From JAMXLO01 sp963794185 (lineage in GTDB: Bacteria; Pseudomonadota; Alphaproteobacteria; Acetobacterales; Acetobacteraceae): 64,000 bases of DNA. Numbering within the stretch: the first letter of the stretch is position 1; every line of letters starts with the position of its first letter. Positions 30,021 through 39,372 of this stretch are shown here, in pieces. Below the pieces are notes generated by a model. It was not told where the DNA came from and did not search any database. It worked only from the letters and a program-made list of their open reading frames with translations. Location of the stretch: contig CAWCDM010000105.1 of assembly GCA_963794185.1 (NCBI GenBank), positions 31,846 through 95,845 on the forward strand, given 5' to 3'. Both the position numbers and the translations under genes were made by a program.

Positions 30021-30797
30021 CTACCCTGGCTCCAATGCGATGATGGAAATCTGGTGGCCGATCGGTCCGCCGCCGGCAAGCGTGCGGCGCCGGTGACTGA
30101 AGAACCGGGCTTCGTCGGCGGCGGTGTCGGCCTCGATGATTTCGACGAGTCGGATGCCGGCGGCGGCGAGGCGCTCGGCGCAGTAGCCAGGCAGGTCGAA
30201 CTGCCAGCGTCCCTCGCGGCGCCCGGGTGCGAAGAAGCATCCGTGGGCCGGGTCTTGGGCCAGCACGGCATCGCGCAGATCGCCGCGGACCTCGTATGAA
30301 TCCTGACGAATGCACGGTCCGATCGCCGCTGTCGTCGTCGCAGGGTGTGCGCCGAGACGCGTCATGGCGGCGACGGTCGCCTCGATCACGCCGGCGATGG
30401 CGCCGCGCCAGCCGGCATGTGCGGCGGCAACCACGCCGGCTCGCAGGTCGGCGAAAAGGATGGGAGCGCAGTCGGCGGTGACGATGCCGAGCGCAATACC
30501 GCGGCGGTCGGTCACCAGGGCATCGGCGGGCGGACCGGCGCCGGGCCGCCAGGGGGTCGTGACGTGCACCACCTCGGGCCCGTGCACCTGCGTCAGCCCG
30601 ACGAGCCCGGCCGGTTGCGCTCCGATAGTCCGCGCCGCCCGGGCACGGTTCTCCAGGACGGCTTCGCGAGAATCCTGGCCGGAGAGGCTGCAGTTGAGGC
30701 TCGCATAGGGGCCGCTGGAGACGCCGCCAAGTCGGGTGAAGAACCCGTGCGGCGCGGTGAGGGCGGCGGAGCAGAGCGGCTCGGCGCATGCACTCAT
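30021..30797 (-). CDS. pgeF: Peptidoglycan-editing laccase-domain protein (YfiH family)
   Basis: 258 residues. It shows GFFTRLGGVSSGPYASLN, TQVHGPEVVHV, IVTADCAPILFADL and AAHAGWRGAIAGVIEATV, then IGPCIRQDSYEV, which together give the Cys/His metal centre of the family. Known members correct wrongly built peptidoglycan stems or act as multicopper oxidases/adenosine phosphorylases. The ATG overlaps the stop of the methyltransferase gene (ATGA). Confidence 0.92.
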   Translation of the reverse strand: MSACAEPLCSAALTAPHGFFTRLGGVSSGPYASLNCSLSGQDSREAVLENRARAARTIGAQPAGLVGLTQVHGPEVVHVTTPWRPGAGPPADALVTDRRGIALGIVTADCAPILFADLRAGVVAAAHAGWRGAIAGVIEATVAAMTRLGAHPATTTAAIGPCIRQDSYEVRGDLRDAVLAQDPAHGCFFAPGRREGRWQFDLPGYCAERLAAAGIRLVEIIEADTAADEARFFSHRRRTLAGGGPIGHQISIIALEPG

Positions 30798-31875
30798 GGC
30801 GAATCGGCCTCGAATCCAGGAGGGGGCGGGCAGGCAGGGTGGCAAACCGCCAGGGCCTTGAACAGCCGGCCCATGCGGTCGGGTTCGACCAGGCGGCGCG
30901 CCGCGTCGATCAGCGCGGCGGCGCGCGCGGGCGGCTGGGTGCGCGCCAGCCGGTCGGTGCGTTGGAACAGGCCGAGCCGGGTGAGGAATAGGCCCTGTGC
31001 CAAGGGGCCGTGCGTCGCCGCGCCGGCATCTCGCGCGGTTGATGCGACGGTGGCGAAGTCGACATGGGCGGTGAGGTCGGCGGTGCCGGGCTCGGAGAGG
31101 GGCTCGGCCGGGCGGCCGTCGCGCAAGGCCTGCAGGCTGTCGCCCGGGGCGCTGTGTTCCGGACCGTAGTCGAGGAAGAGCGCGGCGCCCGGGCGCGCTG
31201 TGAGGCGGGAGCCCAGCGAGCGGGCGAAGGCGATGGCGGGTTCGCACACTTCGACCACGGAGCAGTGCACCTCTCCCGCTGCGCGGGAGAGGTCGGCGCG
31301 GCATGCCGCGCCGGGAGAGGGTGCCGCGGGGCTCACCCTCTCCCGCCGTGCTCCCGCACGGCGACCTCTCCCGCAAGGCGGGAGGGGTGTACCGACGACT
31401 TCCACGAACCGCCCCCCTTCGACGAAACGCTCGGACCACTGATCGCCGCGCCGCACGAACTGGCGAATCGGCAGCGCATCGAGGAACTCGTTCGCCAGCA
31501 GCAAAAGCGGGACATCCGGCAGCGTATCCAGCCCGTCGTGCCAGACCGCTCCCGGCAAGCACTCGGCCTGGATCGCGCGCAGCCTTGGCGACGTCTCGAT
31601 CAGATGCAGTTGCAGCGCCGCGCGAAACTCCGGCGCGACGCGCCGCCATCGCCCGCAGCGCATCCGCCATCAGCGTGCCCCGACCCGGTCCGGCCTCGAC
31701 CAGCAGCACCGGGTTCGGCCGTGCCAAGCAGGTCCCAGGTCACCGCGGCCCACAGCCCCAGGAGCTCGCCGAACACCTGGCTGATCTCGGGCGACGTGGT
31801 GAAGTCCCTGAACGGATCGCGCGTTGCGTAATACGCGGCGTTGGCGCGCGCCATGAAGTGATCCAGCCGTTCCAT
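30794..31875 (-). pseudogene. MidA/NDUFAF7-type SAM methyltransferase, frameshifted and carrying a palindromic insert
   Basis: COG1565 protein, the bacterial relative of the complex I arginine methyltransferase. The N-terminus (MARANAAYYATRDPFRDFTT, SPEISQVFGELLGLWA) is in one frame. At about 31725 the frame changes to PVLLVEAGPGRGTLMADALR (SAM-binding motif I) and at about 31650 to VAPEFRAALQLHLIETSPRL onward. Later motifs LLLLANEFLDALPIRQF and ALFLDYGP are intact. In the middle, at 31266-31391, a double palindrome encodes about 40 alien residues (PLPPCGRGRR, then ADLSRAAGEVH) in frame. Its start overlaps the lgt stop. Confidence 0.8.
31266..31391. repeat. Double palindromic repeat inserted in frame in the MidA-type gene
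   Basis: GTGCACCTCTCCCGC...GCGGGAGAGG, then CGCCGGGAGAGGGTG, mirrored by CACCCTCTCCCGCC and CGACCTCTCCCGCAAGGCGG. It has the same arms and inner order as the intergenic element at 12283-12417. No stop codon is created in the host frame. Confidence 0.88.
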
Positions 31876-32669
31876 CAGCGCGTGCGCAGCATCAGCCATG
31901 CGCCGGCGATCACCATCGGGATCGACAGCAACTGACCCATCGTCGCCCCGCCGACCAGGAAGCCCAGGAAGACGTCCGGCTGGCGGAACAATTCGCCGAT
32001 GATGCGCGCGATGCCGTAGCCGACCAGGAACGCGCCGGTCAGCCAGCCGAACCGGGCGCGCAGGTCCTCGCGGCGGGACAGGGCGAACATCGCCACGAAC
32101 AGCACCAGCCCTTCCAGCAGCGCCTGATACAGCTGGCTCGGGATGCCGCGGCTCCGGGCCGGCGGCGGGAAATATCATCGCCCAGGGCAGCCAGTCCGGC
32201 GCCGGGCGGCCCCACAATTCGCCGTTGATGAAATTGGCGATCCGTCCGAGCCCCAGCCCGATCGGCACGCACACCGCGACCCGGTCGGCAAAGCCAAGCA
32301 GCGGGATTGCGTTGCGGCGGCAGAACCACACGATCGCGATCGTCACGCCGAGCGCGCCGCCGTGGAAGCTCATGCCGCCCTCCCAGACGGCGAGGATCAT
32401 CGCCGGATGCGCCAGATAGAACTGCGGCTGGTAGAACAGCACGTAGCCAAGCCGCCCGCCCAGCACCACGCCAAGCGTCGCCCAGGTGAGGAAGTCATCG
32501 ACCTGGAGCGGTGGTCGCGACCGCGGGCGGCAGCCGCACCAGATAACGCAGCCAGCCGCCAGCCGAGCACCAGCCCGGCGATATAGGCCAGCGCATACCA
32601 GCGGATGCCGAACGGCCCGATCTGGACGATGACCGGATCGAACTGCGGAAACAGCAGGACCGGGATCAT
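31875..32669 (-). pseudogene. lgt: Prolipoprotein diacylglyceryl transferase, frameshifted
   Basis: First enzyme of lipoprotein maturation, in the inner membrane. The pieces in order: start PVLLFPQFDPVIVQIGPFGI and RWYALAYIAGLVLGWRLA; after about 32535 DDFLTWATLGVVLGGRLGYV, SFHGGALGVTIAIVWF and the lgt signature GLGLGRIANFINGELWGRP; after about 32160 ARFGWLTGAFLVGYGIARI, GELFRQPD and GQLLSIPMVIAG. Two single-base changes restore a normal gene of about 265 residues. As lgt is essential in most Gram-negative bacteria, sequence error is likely. Confidence 0.9.
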
Positions 32670-33654
32670 GCGTAGGGGTCGGGCCTGCGTCAGATAATCC
32701 TGGACATAGCGCCGCACACCTTCCTCGAGCGGGGTGAACTGCCCGGCATAGCCGGCGGCGCGCAGGCTGGCCCATCGCGGCCTGGGTGAACGACTGGTAT
32801 TGGCCGCGCAGCGCCTCGGGCATGTCGATGAACTCGATCTTGCGCGGCCGGCCCGCCGCGTCGCACACCGCATGCGCCAGATCGAGATAGCTGCGTGCCT
32901 GGCCGGTGCCGAGGTTGAACAGCCCGCTCACGCCGGGCGTGTCCAGCAGCCAGAGCAGCGCGTCGACCACGTCGCCGATCCAGATGAAGTCGCGCTGCTG
33001 CTCGCCATCGGCCAGTCCGGGCTCGGTCGAGCGGAACAGCCGGGCCGGGCCGCCGGCGGCCACTTCGTCGTGCTTGACCTTGACCACCGAGATCATCCGG
33101 CCCTTGTGGTACTCGTTCGGGCCGTAGACGTTGAAGAACTTGAGCCCCACCCATTGCGGCGGGTGCGGCCGGCGCGCCGCGACGGCGCGCGCCACGCAGG
33201 AGGTCGAAGGCGTGCTTGGTCCAGCCGTACAGGTTGAGCGGGCGCAGCCGCTCGCAGCGCGGCGGGCGTGCCGTCGTCGTCGAAGCCGGCCGCGCCGTCG
33301 CCATAGGTGGCGGCCGAGGAGGCGTAGACCAGGCGGACCCCGCGTTCGGCGCACCACTGCCAGATGCGTCGGCGACAGTTCGACGTTGGTCGCCCACGCG
33401 CAGGTCGCCGTCGGTGGCCGTGGTGTCGCTGATGGCGCCGAGGTGGTAGACCATCTCGAGCGGCGGCCGGGCTCTCCAGGAAGGCGTCGATGTCGGCCGG
33501 CGGGATGATCCGCGCCGGCGGGTGCTTGGCGAGGTTGCGCCACTTGGCCCTCCTGCCCAGGCGATCCGACCACCACCGTCTCGTGGCCGCGGCGCACCAG
33601 CGCCGCCTGCAGGTTGGAGCCGATAAAGCCGGCGCCGCCCGTGACCAGGATCAT
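32666..33654 (-). pseudogene. hldD: ADP-L-glycero-D-manno-heptose 6-epimerase, multiple frameshifts
   Basis: The NAD-binding start MILVTGGAGFIGSNLQAAL is at 33654. Further pieces in other frames include RGVRLVYASSAATYGDGAAG (catalytic Ser region), GLKFFNVYGPNEYHKGRM (hallmark of HldD), QQRDFIWIGDVVDAL, GLFNLGTGQARSYLDLA and QFTPLEEGVRRYVQDYL at the C-terminus. At least five frame changes occur in under 1 kb, mostly in the N-terminal half. The repaired stop overlaps the lgt start (ATGA). The enzyme makes the heptose precursor of the lipopolysaccharide core. Confidence 0.82.
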
Positions 33655-33734
33655 GGCGGGCGTTATAGGAGCCGCGGCGAGTCGGCGGAAGGCACCGGTC
33701 GGCGCGCGACGCCGGATATGGAGTATTGGCAGCG

Positions 33735-34033
33735 ATGAGCGACCGTCCGCGGTTTTTCGACGACCTGGCCGGTGTGGCCGGCGGCGCGCATCTCCGCCCT
33801 GGCCGGGCTGCGCGAGGAGGCCGAGGCGCTGGTGCGCGCGCGCATCGACGAGGCGATCCGCCGCGCTGGACCTGGTGAGGCGGGAGGAATTGGAGGCGCT
33901 GGCGGAAATGGCGGCCAATGCGCGGGCGGCCAGGAGGCGGCCGAGGCGCGGCTCGCCGAGGCGACTGCAGCGGCTGGCGGCGCTGGAAGTGCGGGTCGCC
34001 GCACTGGAGACGCGGAAAGCGCGCAGAGTGAGG
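33735..34033 (+). pseudogene. ubiK: Ubiquinone biosynthesis accessory factor (UbiK/YqiC family), frameshifted
   Basis: Small coiled-coil protein. The start MSDRPRFFDDLAGVAGGA is in frame 3; after about 33788 frame 1 gives ISALAGLREEAEALVRARID; frame 2 then gives LDLVRREELEALAEMAANAR, and later pieces give RLQRLAALEVRVAALE. Joined they form the typical 80-100-residue UbiK protein with an amphipathic N-helix and a trimeric coiled coil. The 3' end is approximate. The order ubiK-ybjN-proC is common in alphaproteobacteria, which supports the call. Confidence 0.75.
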
Positions 34034-34151
34034 CTTGCGGCGCGGCGCGCCTTGCTCGGTAGGCTGCGATTCGTGGTTAACCTGGTCCCGCAACCCAAGA
34101 TTTCGGTGACCTCGAAACCGTCCGGCCTTCCTGCACGATGGGAGACCAAGC

Positions 34152-34652
34152 ATGTCCATGATGGCCATCAGCCACGATACCGCCGCCAATCCCCTCGACA
34201 TCATGGAGCAGATCGTCATCGCCAATGACTGGGCATTCGACCGGCGCAGCGACTCGGAGATGGCCGCCGAGGCGCCGGGCCGCTGGTGCGACTACGGGCT
34301 GTATTTCTCCTGGTCGCACGAGATCAGCGCCATGCACTTCACCTGCGCCTTCGACCTGAAGGTGCCGGAGAAGCGGCGGGCGGCGCTGTACGAGCTGCTG
34401 GCGCTGGCCAACGAGCGGCTGTGGATCGGCCATTTCGGCATGGAGAGCGAGGACGGCATGCCGGTGTTCCGCCACGCCGTGCTGCTGCGCGGCGCGCCGG
34501 GCGCCTCGGCCGAGAGCCTGGAGGACATGGTGGATATCGCGATCACCGAGTGCGAGCGGTTCTTCCCGGCCTTCCAGTTCGTGCTGTGGGGCGGCAAGAC
34601 GCCGCAGGACGCGCTGGCGGCTGCGATGCTGGAGTGCGTAGGCGAGGCATGA
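34152..34652 (+). CDS. YbjN-domain protein
   Basis: 166 residues. The YbjN fold is seen in DWAFDRRSDSEMAAEAPGRW, ISAMHFTCAFDLKVPEKRRA, LYELLALANERLWIGHF and PEDMV-like SLEDMVDIAITECERFFPAF. It is a type III-secretion-chaperone-like fold in the cytosol, sometimes linked to stress or motility regulation. The proC start overlaps its stop (ATGA), so they are translated together. Confidence 0.87.
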   Translation: MSMMAISHDTAANPLDIMEQIVIANDWAFDRRSDSEMAAEAPGRWCDYGLYFSWSHEISAMHFTCAFDLKVPEKRRAALYELLALANERLWIGHFGMESEDGMPVFRHAVLLRGAPGASAESLEDMVDIAITECERFFPAFQFVLWGGKTPQDALAAAMLECVGEA

Positions 34653-35458
34653 CCGTGGGCATTCCATCGATTCTGCTGGTCGGCTGCGGCCGGATGGGCA
34701 GCGCGATGCTGTCGGGCTGGCGCGAGCAGGGTCTTTCCCCCTCGATCGCCGTGGACCCCGCTCCGGCGGCTGCCGCGTCGACGGGGCCGGATCTGACGGT
34801 GGTGGCGGATGCGGGCGCCATTCCGGCGGGATTTGCCCCCGCGGCGGTGGTGTTTGCGGTGAAGCCGCAGAACGCGGCGGAGACCTTGCCGCTGTATCGG
34901 CGTTTCGCCGGGCAGACCGTGTTCCTGTCGATCATGGCGGGGCGGACCATCGGCGGCATGCGCGCGCTGCTGGGCGATGGGGTGGCGATCGTGCGGGCGA
35001 TGCCGAACACGCCTGCTGCGGTGCGACAGGGCGTGACGGTGGCCTGTCCCGGAGCCGGCGTGGGCATGCCGCAGCGCGCGTTGTGCGAGCGGCTGCTCGC
35101 GGCGATCGGCGTGGTCGCGTGGGTGGACGACGAGGCGTTGCTGGATCCGGTTACGGCGGTGTCGGGCAGCGGGCCGGCCTATGTGTTTCTGCTGGCCGAA
35201 CTGATGGAGCAGGCGGCGCGGGAGCAGGGTATTCCCGCCGATCTGGCGCGGCTGCTGGCGCGGCAGACTGTGTCCGGTTCCGGCGCGCTGCTCGCGGCGA
35301 GCGCCGAGGCTGCCGCGGCGTTGCGCGTGGCGGTCACCAGCCCCGGCGGGACCACCGAGCGTGCGCTAGCCGTGCTGATGGCGGCGGATGCCTGGCCGGC
35401 GGCGCTCAGCCGGGCCATTGCTGCGGCGACGGTTCGCTCGCGGGAACTGGCGGGGTAG
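34649..35458 (+). CDS. proC: Pyrroline-5-carboxylate reductase
   Basis: 269 residues. The last step of proline synthesis, using NAD(P)H. N-terminal Rossmann motif ILLVGCGRMGSAMLSGW, then VFAVKPQNAAETL, IVRAMPNTPAAVRQGVT and the signature GSGPAYVFLLAELMEQAA, ending with SPGGTTERAL. All are complete. It is co-translated with ybjN. Confidence 0.95.
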   Translation: MTVGIPSILLVGCGRMGSAMLSGWREQGLSPSIAVDPAPAAAASTGPDLTVVADAGAIPAGFAPAAVVFAVKPQNAAETLPLYRRFAGQTVFLSIMAGRTIGGMRALLGDGVAIVRAMPNTPAAVRQGVTVACPGAGVGMPQRALCERLLAAIGVVAWVDDEALLDPVTAVSGSGPAYVFLLAELMEQAAREQGIPADLARLLARQTVSGSGALLAASAEAAAALRVAVTSPGGTTERALAVLMAADAWPAALSRAIAAATVRSRELAG

Positions 35459-35467
35459 CGGTGGCGG

Positions 35468-35893
35468 TCAGGCGGACAGATCGCCAACCCAGACCATGCG
35501 ACTGGCCAGGCGCGTATCCTGCAAAACGCGTCGTATAAGGCGCGCGTCCGCCGTCACCATCGGAATGCCGAGCTGCTCGGCCAGCGCCAAATAGAGCGAG
35601 TCGTAAATGGTCACCTCTCGCGCCACCGAAATCGCAAAGGCGCGCGGCAGCAGGCCGGCAATGCGCGCGCCGATGACCGGCGCGCGCATCAGAACGGTCA
35701 TTCGCTCCTCGGCGTCCGCCGCGGTCAGATCGCCTCTGAAGACCTTCGACCACAGGACGCTGACCGCTTCGGCCTGCCAGTGATCCGGCGCGTGCCGCGC
35801 CTCGTACGCGAGCAACAGAGTGGCCTTGTCGCTGTGTGTCTCTTCCACCACCCATTTCGTGGCGACCGAAGCATCAACGACAACCTCCCTCAT
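35468..35893 (-). CDS. PIN-domain ribonuclease toxin, second module
   Basis: 141 residues. Active-site acids: Asp in EVVVDASVATKWVVEE, Glu in QAEAVSVLWSK, Asp in TIYDSLYLALAEQLG and VTADARLI. It overlaps the antitoxin stop by 4 bp. Clearly related to the PIN toxin at 23280-23726; both share the YD(S/A)LYLALAEQ core. Confidence 0.88.
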   Translation of the reverse strand: MREVVVDASVATKWVVEETHSDKATLLLAYEARHAPDHWQAEAVSVLWSKVFRGDLTAADAEERMTVLMRAPVIGARIAGLLPRAFAISVAREVTIYDSLYLALAEQLGIPMVTADARLIRRVLQDTRLASRMVWVGDLSA

Positions 35894-36138
35894 GCAGTGT
35901 CACCCAGATGATCTCGGTCGCGATCGCGCCGGAGCAGATCGGTGCCGTCGGTGGACTGCGTCGGCGTCCGGGCGCGCAACCGGGCGGCGGCCTCGGCAAA
36001 AGGTTCCGTCTCGGAGCGCAACGCCTGCTCGAGGATGGCGCGGTGTTCGGCCTCAGCGGAGTGCCCCGCGCGAACGGCCCGCTGCTTGAGGGCATGGATC
36101 AGACGATCGTCGAGCCCTCGAACGATAAGCTGGCCCAT
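35890..36138 (-). CDS. RHH antitoxin, second FitA/VapB-type module
   Basis: 82 residues: MGQLIVRGLDDRLIHALKQR (RHH) then GHSAEAEHRAILEQAL. Same family as the antitoxin at 23042-23299. A near-perfect operator (TATCATcgcATGATA) lies 17 bp before the start. Confidence 0.87.
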   Translation of the reverse strand: MGQLIVRGLDDRLIHALKQRAVRAGHSAEAEHRAILEQALRSETEPFAEAAARLRARTPTQSTDGTDLLRRDRDRDHLGDTA

Positions 36139-36154
36139 GTAACCTCCGTGCTGC

Positions 36155-36169
36155 TATCATCGCATGATA
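36155..36169. promoter_or_regulatory. Inverted-repeat operator of the second toxin-antitoxin pair
   Basis: TATCAT CGC ATGATA, perfect 6-bp arms, 17 bp upstream of the antitoxin start on the minus strand. The sequence differs from the operator of the first pair, so the two modules are probably regulated separately. Confidence 0.65.
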
Positions 36170-36245
36170 TCAGGAAGGACAGCGAGTTCAACGGGCGGCA
36201 TGCAGCAGTTGTCATTTCGCGCAGAGAGGCGTGAACGGACCCGAC

Positions 36246-36331
36246 GTCATGGTCGGCGGAGGCCGGCCATCCACGTCTTTTCTGCTCCTGGATCAAGGAA
36301 GTCGTGGATGGCCGACCTTCGCCGACCATGA
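36246..36331. repeat. Long intergenic palindrome (GTCATGG...CCATGAC family)
   Basis: GTCATGGTCGGCGGAGGCCG and GGCCATCCACG on the left face CGTGGATGGCC and GACCTTCGCCGACCATGAC on the right around a 27-bp loop; the arms are about 30 bp with few mismatches. This resembles a palindrome widely scattered in alphaproteobacterial genomes. It lies between the antitoxin promoter and the amidohydrolase tail. Confidence 0.82.
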
Positions 36332-36378
36332 CGAATGGGAGCAATGGTGCGGCGCCCGCCAAATTAGTGTCCGCCGCA

Positions 36379-37221
36379 TCACCCTTTTGACGGCGACCAG
36401 TTATAGACCCGCGCCAAACTCCCGCCCATGAGCGCGGCGCGATCGCTGTCGGACAGGCGGTCGGTGATGCGGAACGCCTCGACCCCCTGCTTGTACGTCA
36501 ACAGTGCGGTCGCCCGGGTCCAGTCGGTGCCCCACATGCAGCGATCGAGGCCGAACGCATCGAAGATCCGACCGAGCGGATCCCACAGGTCCTTGTAGGG
36601 GAAAGGCTCGTGCGACAGCGTGCAGGCCCCGCTGATCTTCACCGCGATGTTGTCGTGCGCCGCCAGCGCCAGCAGCTTCGGCAGATCGGCGAACGGCTGC
36701 GCGGGAGCCGGCGGTTCATGCGGCTGCGGCAGCCCGAGGTGGTCGATCACCAGCATCGTGTCGGGGTTGCGCGCCGCCAGCAGCCCCGCTTGCTCAAGGC
36801 GCCCAGTGCACATGAGATTGACCGGCATAGAGTGCCGAGCGGCAGCGGCCAGAACCCGGTTGATGCCGGGATCAGCGGGGTCGGTCGATGTGTCGCCTCG
36901 CATCATCAGCCTGATGGCGACCGTTCCATCGGTGGCCGCCCAGTCGGCGATCGTCTCGGGCACGCCAGGATCGGTCGCATCAACCGGCTTGATCAAAGCG
37001 AATCTCTCGGGATGAGCGGCGTGAACCTCGATCGCGTAGCTGGCGTCGTAGCGGTACATGGTGAACGGCGAAACCAACAGCGCACCGTCGACACCGACGG
37101 CATCCATGGCAGCGACCATGTCGTCGCCAGTGACCTCCGCCGGTCCGTGGAGAACGCCGGCCCAGGGGCGACCCGGATGGTCACGTTCGTAGGCGTGCAC
37201 TTGGGAATCTATCGTCAGCAT
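36379..37221 (-). CDS. Amidohydrolase (metal-dependent TIM-barrel hydrolase, amidohydrolase 2 family)
   Basis: 280 residues. The start MLTIDSQVHAYERDHPGRPW replaces the usual D-x-H metal motif with DSQVHAY. Further marks: DGALLVSPFTMYRYDASY, TMLVIDHLGLPQ (metal-binding His), VKISGACTLS and RCMWGTDWTRAT (catalytic Asp). Members hydrolyse lactones such as 4-sulfomuconolactone, or decarboxylate aromatic acids. The divergent CoA-ester lyase may belong to the same catabolic route. Confidence 0.82.
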   Translation of the reverse strand: MLTIDSQVHAYERDHPGRPWAGVLHGPAEVTGDDMVAAMDAVGVDGALLVSPFTMYRYDASYAIEVHAAHPERFALIKPVDATDPGVPETIADWAATDGTVAIRLMMRGDTSTDPADPGINRVLAAAARHSMPVNLMCTGRLEQAGLLAARNPDTMLVIDHLGLPQPHEPPAPAQPFADLPKLLALAAHDNIAVKISGACTLSHEPFPYKDLWDPLGRIFDAFGLDRCMWGTDWTRATALLTYKQGVEAFRITDRLSDSDRAALMGGSLARVYNWSPSKG

Positions 37222-37392
37222 GACATCTTCCTCGCCCTTGATGTTGGTGCAGCGGAACTTACTTCGCGGTCATGACATCGGCTCAAGCGCTCTGCGCAGC
37301 GTCACCGTAGGCGAGAATCGGCCGGAGTGAAATTCTCGGCGGATCGTCAGTATGGTCCTGCACCCCTCGTCAGCAAACAGGATACCGCAGAC

Positions 37393-38280
37393 ATGCCGGC
37401 TCCTCTGCGCCCGCGCCGCTCCGTGCTCTTCATGCCGGGCTCCAACCCGCGCGCGCTCGCGAAGGCGCGCAGCCTCGCCGCCGATGGGCTTATTTTCGAT
37501 CTCGAAGACGCTGTCGCGCCGGATGTGAAATGCGCGGCGCGCGACAGTGTCGCACGGTCGCTGGCTGCGGGCGGCTATGGCAGGCGCGAGCTATTCGTTC
37601 GCGTCAACGCGCTGACGACGGAATGGGGCCACGCGGACCTGGTCGCGGCGGCGGCCATGCCAATCGATGCCGTCCTGCTGCCCAAGGTCGAAAGCGCCGA
37701 TGCCGTCCGTCAGGCCGAGGCCGTACTGGTCGAGGCGGGCGCACCGGAGGGTCTCTTGACCTGGTGCATGATAGAGACGCCGCGCGGCGTGCTGCGTGCG
37801 GAGGAGATCGCTTCGGCGAGCGCGCGGGTCGGCGGACTGATCCTGGGTACCGCCGACCTCACCAAGGATCTCCGAGCACAGCACACGCGCGAACGCCTGC
37901 CGTTGCTGACGGCGTTCGGCCTTTGTCTGCTGGCGGCCCGCACCTTTGGGCTCGCGATCCTCGATGGCGTCCACCTCGATCTTGCCGACGACGAGGGATT
38001 TCTGGACGCCTGCCGTCAAGGCAGGGAGCTCGGCTTCGACGGCAAGACGGTGATACACCCAAAGACGATCGCCGCCGCGAACGCGGCCTTCGGACCTTCG
38101 CCGGAGGAGGTCGCCTGGTCCCGCCGCGTCATTGCGGCGCATGGCGAAGCCGTCGCCGCCGGCAAGGGAGTCGTGCTCGTCGATGGCAGGCTCGTCGAGA
38201 ATCTCCATGTGCAGAGCGCGCACCAGGTTGTGGCGCTTGCCGATGCGATCTCTTTGCGCGAACAGGGGTCTTCCCCGTGA
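37393..38280 (+). CDS. HpcH/HpaI aldolase / CoA-ester lyase (CitE-like)
   Basis: About 295 residues from the ATG at 37393; an ATG at 37327 in the same frame gives an unconvincing extension. CitE marks: RRSVLFMPGSNPRALAKARS, GLIFDLEDAVAPDVK (metal-binding Glu/Asp), ELFVRVNALTTEWGHADL, DAVLLPKVESA and GFDGKTVIHPKTI. This fold cleaves or hydrolyses malyl-, citramalyl- or similar CoA thioesters. Divergent from the amidohydrolase. Confidence 0.85.
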   Translation: MPAPLRPRRSVLFMPGSNPRALAKARSLAADGLIFDLEDAVAPDVKCAARDSVARSLAAGGYGRRELFVRVNALTTEWGHADLVAAAAMPIDAVLLPKVESADAVRQAEAVLVEAGAPEGLLTWCMIETPRGVLRAEEIASASARVGGLILGTADLTKDLRAQHTRERLPLLTAFGLCLLAARTFGLAILDGVHLDLADDEGFLDACRQGRELGFDGKTVIHPKTIAAANAAFGPSPEEVAWSRRVIAAHGEAVAAGKGVVLVDGRLVENLHVQSAHQVVALADAISLREQGSSP

Positions 38281-38345
38281 AGGCGTTGGCAGGTGATGTC
38301 GCCGCACCCGTCGTCTTGCGTGATCGAGGCGCAGCCGACATCCGA

Positions 38346-39353
38346 TCAATCAGCGGCTTCCAATGCCAGCAGCGCGAACGTGGCGAGCCAGTGCTCACCC
38401 ATATAGTCTCCGGAAATGTGCTGCAGGCTGGCTGCCAGGTGCCGGGCCGCGGCGTCGCGCATGACCCGGACACGCGCATCCGACTGAGCAAGCGAAGAAG
38501 CCAGGTTGCTCCAGCACCAGGCGCGACTGAGGTTCAGGCCGTCCAGGTGGGCGATTCTGCCGTCGCTCCGGTCGCTGACGGTAACGGGCTGAAACAGGAC
38601 GGCTGGCTCCTGCCGTTCCAAGCCAGGCAGGAAGCGCGCGAACCATGCGGCAAACTCCTCCGCGGTCAGCGCGCGGCGCATGCACTCGGCTTCGATCAGG
38701 CAGGGGGACAGAAAGTCCTCGCCGCTTGGCTCCCACGCCTGGCAATCGGCATCACCGCAGTACCAGCGTCGGGCAGTCGCTGTCGCCATCGACGCCAGTG
38801 CCTCGTCCTCGCATGTTCGTGCGTAGTCCAAGGCCAGTGCGAGGGCGAAGGCCGTGTTCGAATGGCCGCCCGTGCGGACGGGATAGGTCGCCTTGCCAAG
38901 AAAATTCAGGAAGCGCTGTGAGAAAGCCTGCGCCAGCGGTTTCAGCGTGACGGACCAGCTTTCGGCCTCGTCTTGCTCATGCTTCGACAATTCAGCTGCC
39001 AGCATCAGCAGCCAGGCCCAGCCGTACGGTCTTTCAAATGTTCCGCTTGACGGCCGCGCGAGATAGGCAAGTTCCGCCGAGACATCGTCCTGGGTAAAGG
39101 CCTTCGCAAAAAGAGTGCGGATGCCATCTGACTCCGGCAGGGTGGGCTGGCCACGCAACACACGGGCGAGCAGCCAGTATCCGTGCACGCAGGAGTGCCA
39201 GTCGAGGCTGCCGAAGAAGATGGGATGCAGCGCGCGCGGCGATTGCAGATCGCCCGGGCCAGTCAAAACATGATCCAGCTTGTTGGGGTATTCCCGTGTC
39301 ACGTGGCCAAGCGCGACTCTCGCAAATTCGCCAGCCAGCATTGGTGTGAGCAT
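38346..39353 (-). CDS. DUF2891 family protein
   Basis: 335 residues from the ATG at 39353, with TGGAGG upstream. It has the family's HPIFFGSLDWHSCVHGYWLL, RPYGWAWLLMLAAEL, GGHSNTAFALALALDYART and the ending HWLATFALLALEAA, an alpha/alpha-toroid-like pattern. The conserved histidines suggest a metal or sugar site. It lies 19 bp downstream of the solute-binding protein gene, so the two are likely co-transcribed. Function unknown. Confidence 0.83.
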   Translation of the reverse strand: MLTPMLAGEFARVALGHVTREYPNKLDHVLTGPGDLQSPRALHPIFFGSLDWHSCVHGYWLLARVLRGQPTLPESDGIRTLFAKAFTQDDVSAELAYLARPSSGTFERPYGWAWLLMLAAELSKHEQDEAESWSVTLKPLAQAFSQRFLNFLGKATYPVRTGGHSNTAFALALALDYARTCEDEALASMATATARRWYCGDADCQAWEPSGEDFLSPCLIEAECMRRALTAEEFAAWFARFLPGLERQEPAVLFQPVTVSDRSDGRIAHLDGLNLSRAWCWSNLASSLAQSDARVRVMRDAAARHLAASLQHISGDYMGEHWLATFALLALEAAD

Positions 39354-39372
39354 CGGAACCTCCAGGCTGTGG

